Source: Meghimatium bilineatum (Eukaryota > Mollusca > Gastropoda > Stylommatophora > Philomycidae). From it: a DNA stretch of 64,000 nt. The stretch's first letter is position 1. Each line of letters begins with the position of its first letter. The notes beneath the pieces are model-generated. The model ran no database searches and was not told where the DNA came from. It saw nothing but the letters and a program-made list of their open reading frames with translations. The DNA lies in the NCBI GenBank assembly GCA_034231615.1, contig CM067311.1, forward strand, positions 27,122,015 to 27,186,014. The letters run 5' to 3'. Positions 38,501 through 51,300 of this stretch are shown piece by piece. The position numbers were made by a program, and so were the translations under genes.

Positions 38501-39277
38501 AAGTTTTATGTTGCTAGGATTAATACTTTGATAATAACACCATTGTAAGAAATAAAATGGTAGGGATACATAAATATAGGTATAATTGATGCCAATAAAT
38601 AAATAATATTATTGAGACAAAATGATAAATGATGTTTGACTAGAAAGTCTTCATCAGGACGAAAGACAAAAGAAACCTTATATATGGACAAACAATGTGA
38701 GACAATGATAAAATGGAAGAGGAGGAGAATAAACATAAGAAAGTAATAAGTAGAGTGAAGGTAAATTTCAAAGCCTGATGCAGAACATGAAAGGAGAAAT
38801 AGAAGATAAATGAGAGAAAAGAAGGAATGATGGAGAGAACATGAAGTGAAAGTATAAATAAATGAGATAAATAAATAAAATATTCTTAGCTCATGAAGAA
38901 ATAAACCATAAATGAGAGATAGCTGAAAACACATTTTGGACTGGATAAGTGAGATCTTATGACATATTTATCTCCAGTGTATCTGGTTGTTTGCCTACCC
39001 CACAGATTTATCTCAATGAAAACGAAAGAAATAATTTGGATACCTTCTCTCATCTTTCTCCATAACTTCTCACCCATTTGTTTTTCAACTTTTAGAACTT
39101 CAGATGATGCATCACTCAATCAGTCAACATACATAAAACCATTACCCCAAGGTAAGTTATATTCTTTGTTAATCATTGAGTCTGATATTTTTCTATCTTG
39201 TAAGACTACAGAACATTTTCTAATGGTATTTAAAATAGTGGCTCTCAAATTTTCTTCCTTGGTCTCTCTCTTTCCTC

Positions 39278-39335
<58 letters not shown>

Positions 39336-42300
39336 CCCTCCCTCCCCACTGATTATTTTTGAAAAAAGGTCATGTCCCTTTTTTATGAGCCACCAAGGCT
39401 TTTTAAGCTTTACCACTATCATTCTTGTTATCATTCAAGTAGTTACCTTCATGTGGCCCTCCCAATTAAAAAATCTTATCTGGGACCCATATTGAGAACT
39501 ACTAGGTTAAAGCTACCTTGCATGTTTAAAATGCTCTAAGCCAGCAGAACATGCATGAATTATGATCTGTGAATATTATATTGTTCCTTGTTTGTTTAAA
39601 TGTTTGTGGTTCTTAAGGAATTTACAATTCAATTGAACAGAACAGGCTCAAATCTTGTCGGCTACTTTCTAAAGATGATATGTAGATCAGGGTTTCTTAA
39701 CCTTTTCAGATGGCAAGCACTTTGTAACTTGTATGGCGCGAGCACACATCCTTACAAGCACACATAGGTGCTCGCTTGAACCAGGTTGAGAATGCCTGTA
39801 GTAGAGATGATCATTTGGTTTCAGCATTAAATTTTGTGTGACTTTGTTGATAGGTCATTTGAATAGGATACTCCTGCCAAAGGCGGATTTGTCGGGCCAT
39901 TGGCGCAAATAAAACGGCGACACAACGCATTTCCATTCTCTGGACTACATCCTTCTGGAAATCTAATAGGACCATGGTCCTAATACAAGAGATATCCAGT
40001 GGGAGTTTGAGAATGAACGGTGAAGAAGAAGAAGAAGAATAGGATACTGAAAGAAGCAGGGCTGCTAGTAGAGAGGCTTATGAGTGGCAGTGAGGACAAC
40101 ACTGTGTAAAGGAAGTGTCACATACAATAAGAACGATAAATCTTATTTTAGAATGTAACAGTGTTGCTCATATGCTGTTAAAAAAGAAGCACCAGATTTT
40201 AAAAATAATTGTTTTTTTAGTTTGGAGCATTGAAAAAGCGTTATTCCATTTCCTGTAAAACTATTATTGCTACCAACATCATTATCAAGTGCCATCTCCG
40301 CAACAAAATTTAGCTGCAATGTTCCTCCAGTAGATTGCATCCTGCCCATCTTGTGATATTTTCCTTCTCTTGTATCTCTGTTATACCTAGCTCGTCTCCA
40401 CAAAACTTTACCATTAAGTAAGGTCTTCAACACGGTGTAATATCTTTTAATATTTTCAAAATGTTTTTTATATTTTTATTTCCTTTAATAGTTCTTTTTT
40501 CATACTCATTATTGTTAGAACCTCTTTGTTTTCTTCTCTTTTAATCAAGTTCTCCCTATCATTCCACATATCCACAATTCAAATGCATCAATTCTGTCCT
40601 GAAGTTGTTTGTTCATTATTCATGTTCCTGAGCTATACATATTGTAGAGTAAATGCAGAATTTTACAATTTTGATTTGTAGTTTGTGATTTAAAAAAATG
40701 TTATTTTATTTCCCATGTCATTGAAAGCACATTTAGCCATTGATTCTCTTTTTAACCTCTGTTTTCCATTTACGAAAAATTGTAATTATATGTCTAAGGT
40801 ACTTGTAATGGTGTAATTTCTTGCAGTGTCTCTCCATGTAGTTTTATGTTTACGTTTGTATAATTACATGAAAAAAATATTAAAAAACACAATAGTTGGA
40901 AAGCAAAATCCATGGCAAGATATTCTGAATTATTATTAAACTACATGTGTGTTAATAGTTTATTATTTATGATGTTCTTGGTAAATAGAGTTTGTTATCT
41001 ATGATGTTCTTGGTAAATACAGTTTGTTATCTGTGATGTTCTTGGTACAGTTTGTTATCTATGATGTTCTTGGTATAGTTTGTTATCTATGATGTTCTTG
41101 GTAAATACAGTTTGTTATGTATGATGTTCTTGGTACAGTTTGTTATCTATGATGTTCTTGGTACAGTTGTTATCTATGATTTTCGTGGTACAGTTTGTTA
41201 TCTATGATGTTCTTGGTGCAGTTTTTTTAATCTATGATGTTCTTGGTACAGTTTGTTATCTTTTAATGTTCTTGGTACAGTTTGTTATCTATGATGTTCA
41301 TGGTACAGTTTGTTATCTATGATGTTCATGGTACAGTTTGTTATCTATGATTTTCTTGGTACAGTTTGTTATCTATGATGTTCTTGATGCAGTTTATAAT
41401 CTATGATGTTCATGGTACAGTTTGTTATCTATGATGTTCTTGATGCAGTTTATAATCTATGATGTTCATGGTACAGTTTGTTATCTATAATGTTCTTGGT
41501 ACCTTAGGTACACCACAGCATGAACAGCCAGTGGAGGAGGAGGAAGATGATTTCCTATTCAAGAAGCCCTTTAATGAGGTAATTCATTGTTACAATTGTG
41601 CCAGATGCAGAGGCATCTCACTAGTAATGCATACTAGAGAGCATATGCATAATGATTACAGACAAATTCTGCTCATCTTCTATAGAGAGCATTACAAATA
41701 TGTACGTAAGAAATAAATTATAAAATAGAGATGCATATAGGTTCACAAGAATTATTACTTTCAGTAGTGAAATGACGATAGCATGAATGGTTTGGAAATA
41801 TACTGTTAGTGTTTCTTGTCAGAAACGATACTACAGGGAACAGTCGAAGGTGTAAGAAGTAGAGGACAAAGAAATTCATGGGGGAAAAAAAGATTGGTCA
41901 GGTCAAGATTTTTTCCTCAATCGTCTACATCGCTGAAGATTTAAATCACTGGAGGATTCTGTGTTTATGCATATAATGTGGTACCTCTGTTCGTTATGGG
42001 TTTATGGATAGATTCATGCTGTTTGAAAAGCTACTTATGACATGAAATATAAGACTGACAGTTGACCCACAACTGAAGTCTAGTTCAGATTTTTAAACAT
42101 AATTCCATCTAATAGATAATGACAATGTGTAAGAGTAGCGGGAAATTCTTAGATAATTTGTGTAAAATGTATCTGTCAATGGTACAAAACTAAATCATGT
42201 CTCAGAGTTCATTTATTTAGGAAGCATCTTTTCAGAGGATAACAAACTCAATAAAGAGGTACCAGAAAGCTAATGATATGACTTAACAGCTTTTGCAAAT

Positions 42301-45300
42301 ACTCAAACACCCAGCAATCTGCATGGTTACAAAAGGGCAATTGATAAACAATATTTTTATACCAACTCTATGTTATCAATGCCAAACATGGCATTTCACA
42401 AAGACACTAGCAAAAGGATCACAGTATGTGAAATAAAATGTTTGAGGAAAACTATGAATGTCAACAGAAGAGACCAACAGAGAAATGAAGATAGGAAAGA
42501 AAGGTAGACCATCTCAAGACTAGATTGAGAGACAGCAAGCCAGGTGGTTTGATCATGTCATGAGAATGGAACCAACACAACCATCCCTTCATACAAACAA
42601 CAGCAGAAGATCAGGCTACAAAGCATGAGGAAGACAAAGAATTTGATGGGTGGAGACAAAGAAAGTTTAACCTTTAGGACCCTACGGGCCTACAATATTG
42701 CTACTGTAGTGTACGCTCCGGGGTGCCTGTGGTCGCAATATTGCTACCATACGATATCTCCCGATTCCCGAGTACGGAACTTCACGAACTTAAGCTCATG
42801 TGACATAGAATTTCCGCCAAACGATGCTAGGAATACGTCACAGTATAAAGGTCAAATTCCTTTACACATTACGATTGTATGAGGAGAAAGCCGGCAGATT
42901 TTGTCAACGTATTTCTAGAGCGACTTTAGCCATTTTCGGCCGTATTTTACTATCAAATTGAGTACCACCTGGCATGGGTAAATGATCGTGACTGCATGTT
43001 CTAATTGTTGTTTTTTGTGTTTAATATGTTGTTATTTGATAAGAATGTTTATGTATTCCTTCAAAAACACAAAAATAATATGTATCGGGTGTGCCACATG
43101 TGTGCATGGACAATAATTACGTTGTGTGTCGGCCTAGACCTAGTGTTGACCGGACGGATGTTATATGCGATTTCTTCACGTTTTATTAGATTTTTTTAGG
43201 CCATATTGTATTAGTTTGGATATGAAACAATATATATATACAATAAGTATAGGTATTTATGAGAATTTTATCAATGTTTCCACACATTGTTCAAGTATTA
43301 GGGTCGTCAAGACGTTATATTTGCGAATTTTGGAAATGGCGTTTTGCTATTTTTCACCCGAATTTTCAACTTCACAACTTGCTCACAACTGTTGTATCAC
43401 ACATACAACAACAACAAAAACACAATTATATTCACTCTTCACTCCTTTATTTAGATGTGCAAACATTATTTTGATATCTTTTATATCAAAAAAGTTATCA
43501 CGTTTTCAAAACACCCACCATCAATAACGCAAATTTTCCAAAAAATAATTCAGGCCCAGGGGGTATTTTGCGTAATTTTAATTCAGGGCTCTAAAGACTA
43601 AAGACACACAATCTGACCATGACCAATGCGACTCAAATGGCCAAAGACATAACTTCAACTTTCCCCCATGACATTTAACAGCAAAAGTGGAAATGACAAT
43701 AGATATAATGCCATGTAAAATTGTATTGTTTATTAGAAGACAATGAACACATTCAATCCCAGTAGCCTCAGACTGATTTTGATTAATAGAACTAATTTTT
43801 TGCAACAATCCATTCTCCTTTCACTCAACGCTCTCAAACGCAAAGCCATTTTAAGAACCATCTTTACATAAACCTTCTGAACATGACACAGGAAGACATT
43901 GGACAATTTGCACAGAGCAGAAAGTCTTACAGACTGGCAGTGATGCAAAGACTGAAGTCATAACCAGGAATAAAAATAATGAATGTGATGCATGATACCC
44001 TCAACACTTTCTTCCCCCTCCCGGCATCAAGCCCCTAACCATGAATATAGCTTGCTTGTATTTTTCTGATCATACTCATTGAGTCGCTGAGAATGCAGAT
44101 ATAACTTGCACTCTCTGCACATTTAAGGCAACTGTGCCTACCCAGTTTAAGGCCCTAGTCACTCATAATTTTAGTTACAGTAAAAGTTCCACTCTCTGGT
44201 AGCTTTCCCTTGTTTAATTGGTTTTTGGAAATGTTACGCAATCGTCGGTGGCTGTTTTGAAATCGCGATAACTTTTTTGTTGTTACAGATATTTAAATAA
44301 TATTTGCACATATAAATAAAGAATTAAATTCTGCATATATTGGTGTACATTTTGTTTGTATGTGTGTGATATGAGGTGTGTGCGAAAGCGATAAAGACAG
44401 ATTTAGACCTATCTAGATCTAGACGTGCCGTATTTTTGATAGATCAACAACTGTGAAATCTGTTGATTATTATATATTTTACATAATGGAAACATCGTGG
44501 CATATTGTAAATAATGAATTTGAAGGACTTACCTCTCAAGTTTTCCACTTTTCCAGCTGAATAAACGATGATTTCACTGAATATACTATTAACGAATAGT
44601 ATAATAAACTCATTTCACTGCCATGTCGCTTTGCCGCGATGCAGAAGACTATAAATTGCTCAGATTTCCATGTCAAAATCACTTGACATCGTATCCCTGC
44701 CATCCTCACCATCTTAACAAAATGGCAATAAATTTTCTTCTCAATGTTGTCAACATTCTGTCAAAAAGTTACAGATCTCAATTTTTTCATTTTGGTTTAG
44801 CGAAACGGGCGGTGGATTTCACCTTCCGAAATAAAGACAAGATACATTCCGGTGGAATGCGCCACCTGAATTGTAAACACAGCGTGCTAAAGGTTAAGAC
44901 TAACTGGTTCCCCAGTTATACCATATTAAAATGTTCAGTGAATACATTGATAACATCCATAATGATCACCAAGTAGTCTGTGCCAAAGGGCATGGGTCAC
45001 TGGATTAGTAACCAACCAACCATCAAGAGAGTTGGTCATGCAGAGAGTTGTGGGAATAACACAATTGATTCATAGTTTAAGCTAACTCCATCATTCTACT
45101 CTTTAAAATCTGGTCAACTAGCCCCTAAAACTCCATTCCCCTAGACTCCTTGGAAGAAAACACACAAGCAGGACACATAAGTAGAACTAGGTGCTAAATT
45201 TATGGAATACAGAATACAAATATTATTTCCTATCTTTGTCTCTGATGTATATGTTCTAAATACATTAGTAGGAAACCAATCTATATCAGTTGTAGTTGAC

Positions 45301-48300
45301 ATACTGTGTATAACTATGACATCCCTTTCCTTAGTCCATCTGATTATGATTGGATCTTGATCTATCCTGAATGTAACCACAACTTTTAATCATCAGTTTC
45401 ATAAACTCACAGATATCAACACTATAATAATTGTCAGATTCAAATTCCATGTAATTAAAAAAAATATTCAGTCTAAATTGAATTCATCATCTTTTGAATC
45501 CGATCCGTCTAGCAGAAGTTCAATAGCTTGTTCAGCAGTTAGCCTTTTAGGATGGAAACATCACTGATTTTCATCAATTCATTTCATTTTGGAAACAACT
45601 ATAAAATATGTATTCACAAATGTATGCCAATTGAGAAAACTCCCACAATTCAATGTGTACTTTGTGACATCAGCAGTGTTTGTAATTAAAACTTTACTTT
45701 ATTGACATGAGGTACTGTTTTGTGATATCAAAATCTTGTAATTTTGGTCTGTTTGGGGAATGTATTTACTTACATATAACCCAAGATTTTGAATTCTAAG
45801 TTTTAATAAACAGAATTGTTACTGCTGTCCATCATTTACAAATGTTTATTATTGCTGAAATGAATGTTTCAAATTTCTTGATTTTCAATGATCCTGTTCC
45901 ATCAGAATGAGGATTACTTCAGAGTATGTCAGTACTGTGGATATACCAGCAAGAACTTCAAACGCTGTGAAGGTTGTACAAGAGTTTTTCATGGTGAGGT
46001 CAAAATCCATAGCTTAAAGAAACAGCCTACAAAGACCACCCCATTGTCGTCATCTGGATTCACGAATAATACATCTAGCCATAATCCTCTGGGATCTATT
46101 CAAGAGGAAGACACCAGAAGAAAGGATGATACTGATGGTGACAAGTTTACCAATGTTCCTCTTGGTAGGAGCACAAATGAGCGAGGTCGAGGCAGAGGTT
46201 CTCGTGGCAGGTCTGGGAGGACAAGAGGAGGTGGACTTAGAGGCAGAAATGGAGCGAAAGGAACTCCAGGTCAGTATATGCTATATTTGTAGATAGTATA
46301 CAATTGTAGTCCTGCTCTGTGGCAATGTGGTACGGTGCTGGGCTGTGACAGCCAAGGTACCGAGTTTGAAACCCGATTTAGGCAATTATGCATCCGGACC
46401 GTTTAGAAAGCAAGACAAACTACTGAATGTAAATACTGCCAAGAAAATCACTGCAGCCAAAAATTGCTGGGTTGATGGCTACATCATGTGCCATATGCTA
46501 CCACTGTTTTTTAAAATAAATTTCCCCCCTTTGTTTTGATTTAACAAATAAGTCATACATATGTTGTTATTGTTAGAGCTTGTTAGAATAAGGACATGTA
46601 ACAAGGTATATTGTCATGCATGTTGTAAGAGGATAGACAAGGATACCATTAAACATATCTGCACCCCAGAAGATATAACTCCTAGTGAGTAATGGATATT
46701 CCTATGGTCTTTCAAGAGACAGTTACATCCTCCTAACAAAAGGAAACAAATTTAGTTGAATTTCAATTTTTTTTTTTTAAATGTTCATTGTGTGCTGATC
46801 AGACATTTGTTTAGACAGATACAAACAGAAATAATTCTGGAGATACTGTTTAGGTCAGCAGTTCTGAATTATGTGAGTGGAGTATTATAAGCTGCGACTT
46901 CTGACATGTGCTGTTGCTCACTCATGCATCTTAGAGGGAACATTGTTTCATCTTGTAGTAAATCCTCCCACCCCATATAAAAATTGGTTTGGGAATCATT
47001 AATTTGCATTTTTAGGATAAAATAGATTGCTTAGAGACATGTATAGTATCATTATGTACTAAGAAAATAAGGAATCAAGGTAGTGTCATTTTATGTCATT
47101 TGCTTACCGGCCAGCAGACCTGGGTTTTACGTCCATTCATTATTTGTGGCGTGAAATAAAAATGACCTGTGGTTCATCTAACCACCTGGAAATAAGATAC
47201 CAGGGCTCATGCTCTAGAAAGGTTAAGAAATAATGCCATCACTACTGAGCAAGTTCTGTGACACTAGTCGTGCAGTTTCTGGTCAACCTCTGCCTAAGCG
47301 ACTGAGCACTTATGGAAAACCGTGAGCTAGTTCATTACTCAGCTTACCTTTACTCATCAATTTATATAATAATGTTTTATGTGTTGTCACAAATTTAAAT
47401 AATTTGTACAATTCGTCTTCTAAATTTGTTCTCGAACTCCTAAATATTAGCAGAATTTAGTCCAGAGAAGGGGGTTGGTCCCACACTCGTGAGGTCCAGA
47501 ATTTGATTCCTGGTAATGACTGAGTTTTTTTCTCTCTATCGGAGTGTAAATTAAAACTCACCCTGAACATGACATGGCGACAGCAAGGGCATGCAGCCTT
47601 AATCATACAAGCCTCTTGAATGCTCCCTGTATCTCACTAACAGGAAAAATACAGTATGACAATTGTTTTTTTTTAGTCCAGAGAGCAGAATGCACTGTGT
47701 CATGGTTTGCAAGACAAACTTATATAGAAGTATTTTATCACTCTGAATTTGTCTCTCCAGGAAATACAAATTTTATCAGTTACCTTCTAACTTCTCAAAC
47801 TTCTTTTAACAGGGGAGAACATTAATGGCAGCGAGTCTGATAATTCTTCAGTGGATAAAAAAATAAATGATGGCTCAAGTAGTGGTAGTGATGGGTCAGG
47901 AAAGAAGCGCCCAGCACGACCAAAGTCTAAGAATCCTACACCAAGAAAAAGAAAGAAAGCTGATGAGCCAGGTAGGACCAGCATCTCCTTTTCTAACATG
48001 TAATGTTCATATGCTTCATATAGTGTTAACTTTCATTGAAACCAATATGATGGCGATTCTAGTGTTGAAATGGAGAAAAGGCTAAAAATGGCTGTGGTTT
48101 GCTTTGTAAGGTTGAATGTGGTATGGAAAAGTAAAGTCATTATCTTAGTCAAGATCACTCTATACAACATCTTCTGCGTTAACCTTTAGCAAGCTAAAGG
48201 TGGTACGGATCCCCTAAAGTACTAGCTCCTTCTAGACGAAAGGTCTCCTGACCCACCTATAAACATGATGTGTTTTTTTCCCGTAGTACAGCCTCGATTG

Positions 48301-51300
48301 GAAATGCACATAAACTGGGACATGCGCAGATGAAGCCTATTCCATTTCCACGTCTGCCACCATCTTTGTCACACAAATCTTGTAGAATAGAGAGGAGCAG
48401 TTCGTTTTTTCCTACAGACATCCAAGCAATCAAGTTTGTTCATCATGGATTCAATTTTCTTCGAGTTTATTATGGATGTCGATTCCGATGAGGAGGAAAT
48501 TGTGCCGTTCCTAGAAGCGAAAATTTGCATGTCCCTTCGGCATATAGCCATGATTGGCGTAGCGACTTCGATGAAATTGTTGGAGATATAGGCCTAGCTG
48601 ATAACGTTAGTGTGTTAGACGTGTTTTGAGAGGTAAGTTGATTTTTATAATATAATATAGTATTGTCCATTGATCACGCTGCTTTCATGATTTAGATGGT
48701 GAATCACTGAATATCGACTGTGTTGGAGCGATAAAAAATGACTAGGTCTATCTTTCAGATAACGATTTATGGCAAATTTAAGAGGTTCATTCATTCTTAT
48801 CAGTGACATTATGATGATTTGACAATGAAACCACATAAATACTATTTGAATTAGGTTTATTTTACAGGGTTCCCACTTCAGAAAATATAAAAACTATAGA
48901 TAAGTAATTTTTTAAATAATTTTTTTCCTTTTATCTGTTATAATTTCTTTATTTTTGTGTGAAAAATCATCTTTACTACTTTCTAATACGTCTGGTATCA
49001 CACACACACATAAAAAAATTACACCAATATATGCAGTATTCAATTCTTTATTTATATGTACAAATATTAATTAATTATCTCTAACAACAAAATAGTTATT
49101 GAATTTTTAAAACAGCCGCAATCAATAACACAAAACCTCAAAAAAGAATTCAGTGGCAGGGGGAAGTTTTTGGATTTGTAAACACAGCTTGCTAAAGGTT
49201 AATCTCAAACTGCTGCTGGTTAGCAGAATGTAGTCAGTAGAACTGAATGCATGGTTTACAACTTAGCTGTAGGGTCAGCTCTTTACTGCTTCACTAGTAG
49301 GCATCTGTGACTATGTTGATAGCATTCCAGACTTCAGAATGTGAAGCGATGTTGACCCTGTAGAACATTCAGATTGGTGAAATGGAGCCAATGTGCAGTG
49401 CAAGCAATGCTGATAAACATATTGTGTTGCACAGCTGGTCTACTTACGAATGTTCACCATTCAGTAGAATTGGTACAGGTAAAGGTAAGTTGAATGATGA
49501 ACCAGGTAATAACATTATGGTTATCTCATAAGTAGTAAACTGCCTAGTCAATGGCTAACCAGAAACTACCTGGCTACTGTTGCCTACTGCACTTACTCAG
49601 TAGTGGTGGCTCTTTTTCTAAAACTTTCCAGAACATGAGTCCGGGAACCCCAACTCCTGAGAACCACATAGTCTTTTTCTTTAGCGTTCATTCTCAAACT
49701 GTAGATTAGCAGGTGTAGTCTCTGGAACAGAATGTATTGTGCCATGGTTGACAAGTTTTCTGCAATATCTTTGCCTTTTGGCCTGACACACATGACTTCT
49801 GAGTCACTTTGACCCTCCATGGAATGGGACAGCCAATTCCACTTCAAAACCTCCTTAGTCGCTTACTACGACATGTGTGGTGGGTTACAGTGTTGCTATT
49901 CTTTGCTCCCCTTTCAGGTCTGGCAACTATTCTTTTCTCCCCATTCAGGCCTTGTGTTGACACAAGCGAACCACAGGGGTAATTTTTATTTAAAATCACA
50001 AATAACTTGAAACCCAGGCTATGCTGTCAGAGGCAGGTGAGTGACGAAACATTGTGCTACTGCAACTCTCAGTGTGTTTGGTTCCAGTGTAATTGGTACA
50101 ATACTGAATATGAAAATAAGTACCTCTTATGGTGAGATATGTCCCTTTCAACCATGAGCATTAGTTGAATTTGGTTACATCACAGCTGTGACCTTAGAAA
50201 ATAATGGAAGTTTGTATATCTCAGCAGTACCCTATAACAAACTGCTACTATTGACGAGGATGTTGCCCTACCTATTGCTCGCGCCAGTGCGGCCTACGTG
50301 CCAACGCATAGACCATGCTCAACTTTGCTTTCGAAGTAGTAACATCATCATCAGATATCACTGCTGAAGTTTAATGTATCGGACCATTGGCACAAATATA
50401 ACAGTGGCATGGTACATATCCATTATCTGTGCTACATCCTGCGGGAAATCTAGCATAACCATTGTTCTGCTACAAGTGAGACCCAGCAAGTGTTTGAGTA
50501 TACATTCTAAACAATAAAACTACTCAGCAGGTTTGTTCTGGTACCAATATCTTAAGGCTGGGTTGACTTTGGAGTTGTCTGTGGTAGAAGAAATCCAAGT
50601 TCAATTGGGAAATGAATTCTGAACTACATGGCTAGAAACTAGGAAGCCAATTTTCGACAATACTGCTCAGCATGCAGTAATGTAGTCTATTACCAGAATC
50701 ACAACTTGGCAAACATCTGTACTTCAGAACATTAGACCTATTTTCTTCTGTGTTGTGTTGGTTCTAAAATTTATGTATGCTAGCAGTGTGTAGTCTGGAG
50801 AATAGAATGTGTTTTGTCATGGTTTACAGCTTGGCTGTGATTTCCACACCTTTTGATTTGACACACTGACTTCAGTATGGCTTCTGTGTTAATTTGATCC
50901 TCTATGGAATAGAACTGCCAACTCCACACCCAAAATCTGCTGTCCTCATTTATGACTTGTAAGGCAGGTCACAGTGTCTATATTCTTTGTTTCCATTTCA
51001 AGCCAGGCAACACACACGCAGACTCTTATCTGACATAGAATAGAAGAGTTTCTAACAGTTTTAATCAATACTCTTGGACACTGACTGTTTCAACTATTAC
51101 CAGTTGAGTTATGACGGCAGGTTATCATCAGCGCACACTGAACAAGTCCATAGGAGCTCTGATCTCTGCATTAATTTCTTCTTTTCGTTTACTTGAAACA
51201 TGTCTATATTTGTAATTTTGTCTCCTGATTAAAACTCAGTCTTTTGTAGTTCACATTGTGGCCCATAAAGCTTTGATTCCAGTGTTGATTCCTCTGTCCA

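Noticed and set aside
38506-38934. 142-codon hydrophobic minus-strand ORF
   Set aside because: Phe/Tyr/Leu/Ile-rich composition is what A/G-rich intron DNA gives when read in reverse; no domain or conserved start.
39120-39434. Minus-strand ORF with a long Arg-Glu run
   Set aside because: It is the translation of the (CT)n microsatellite.
40965-41500. Possible CRISPR-like array
   Set aside because: Units are direct, with no unique spacers, variable length, in an animal intron: a minisatellite.
44623-44976. 117-codon ORF in intron 10
   Set aside because: It lies mostly within piggyBac-like element 3 and extends past its end, with no transposase motif.
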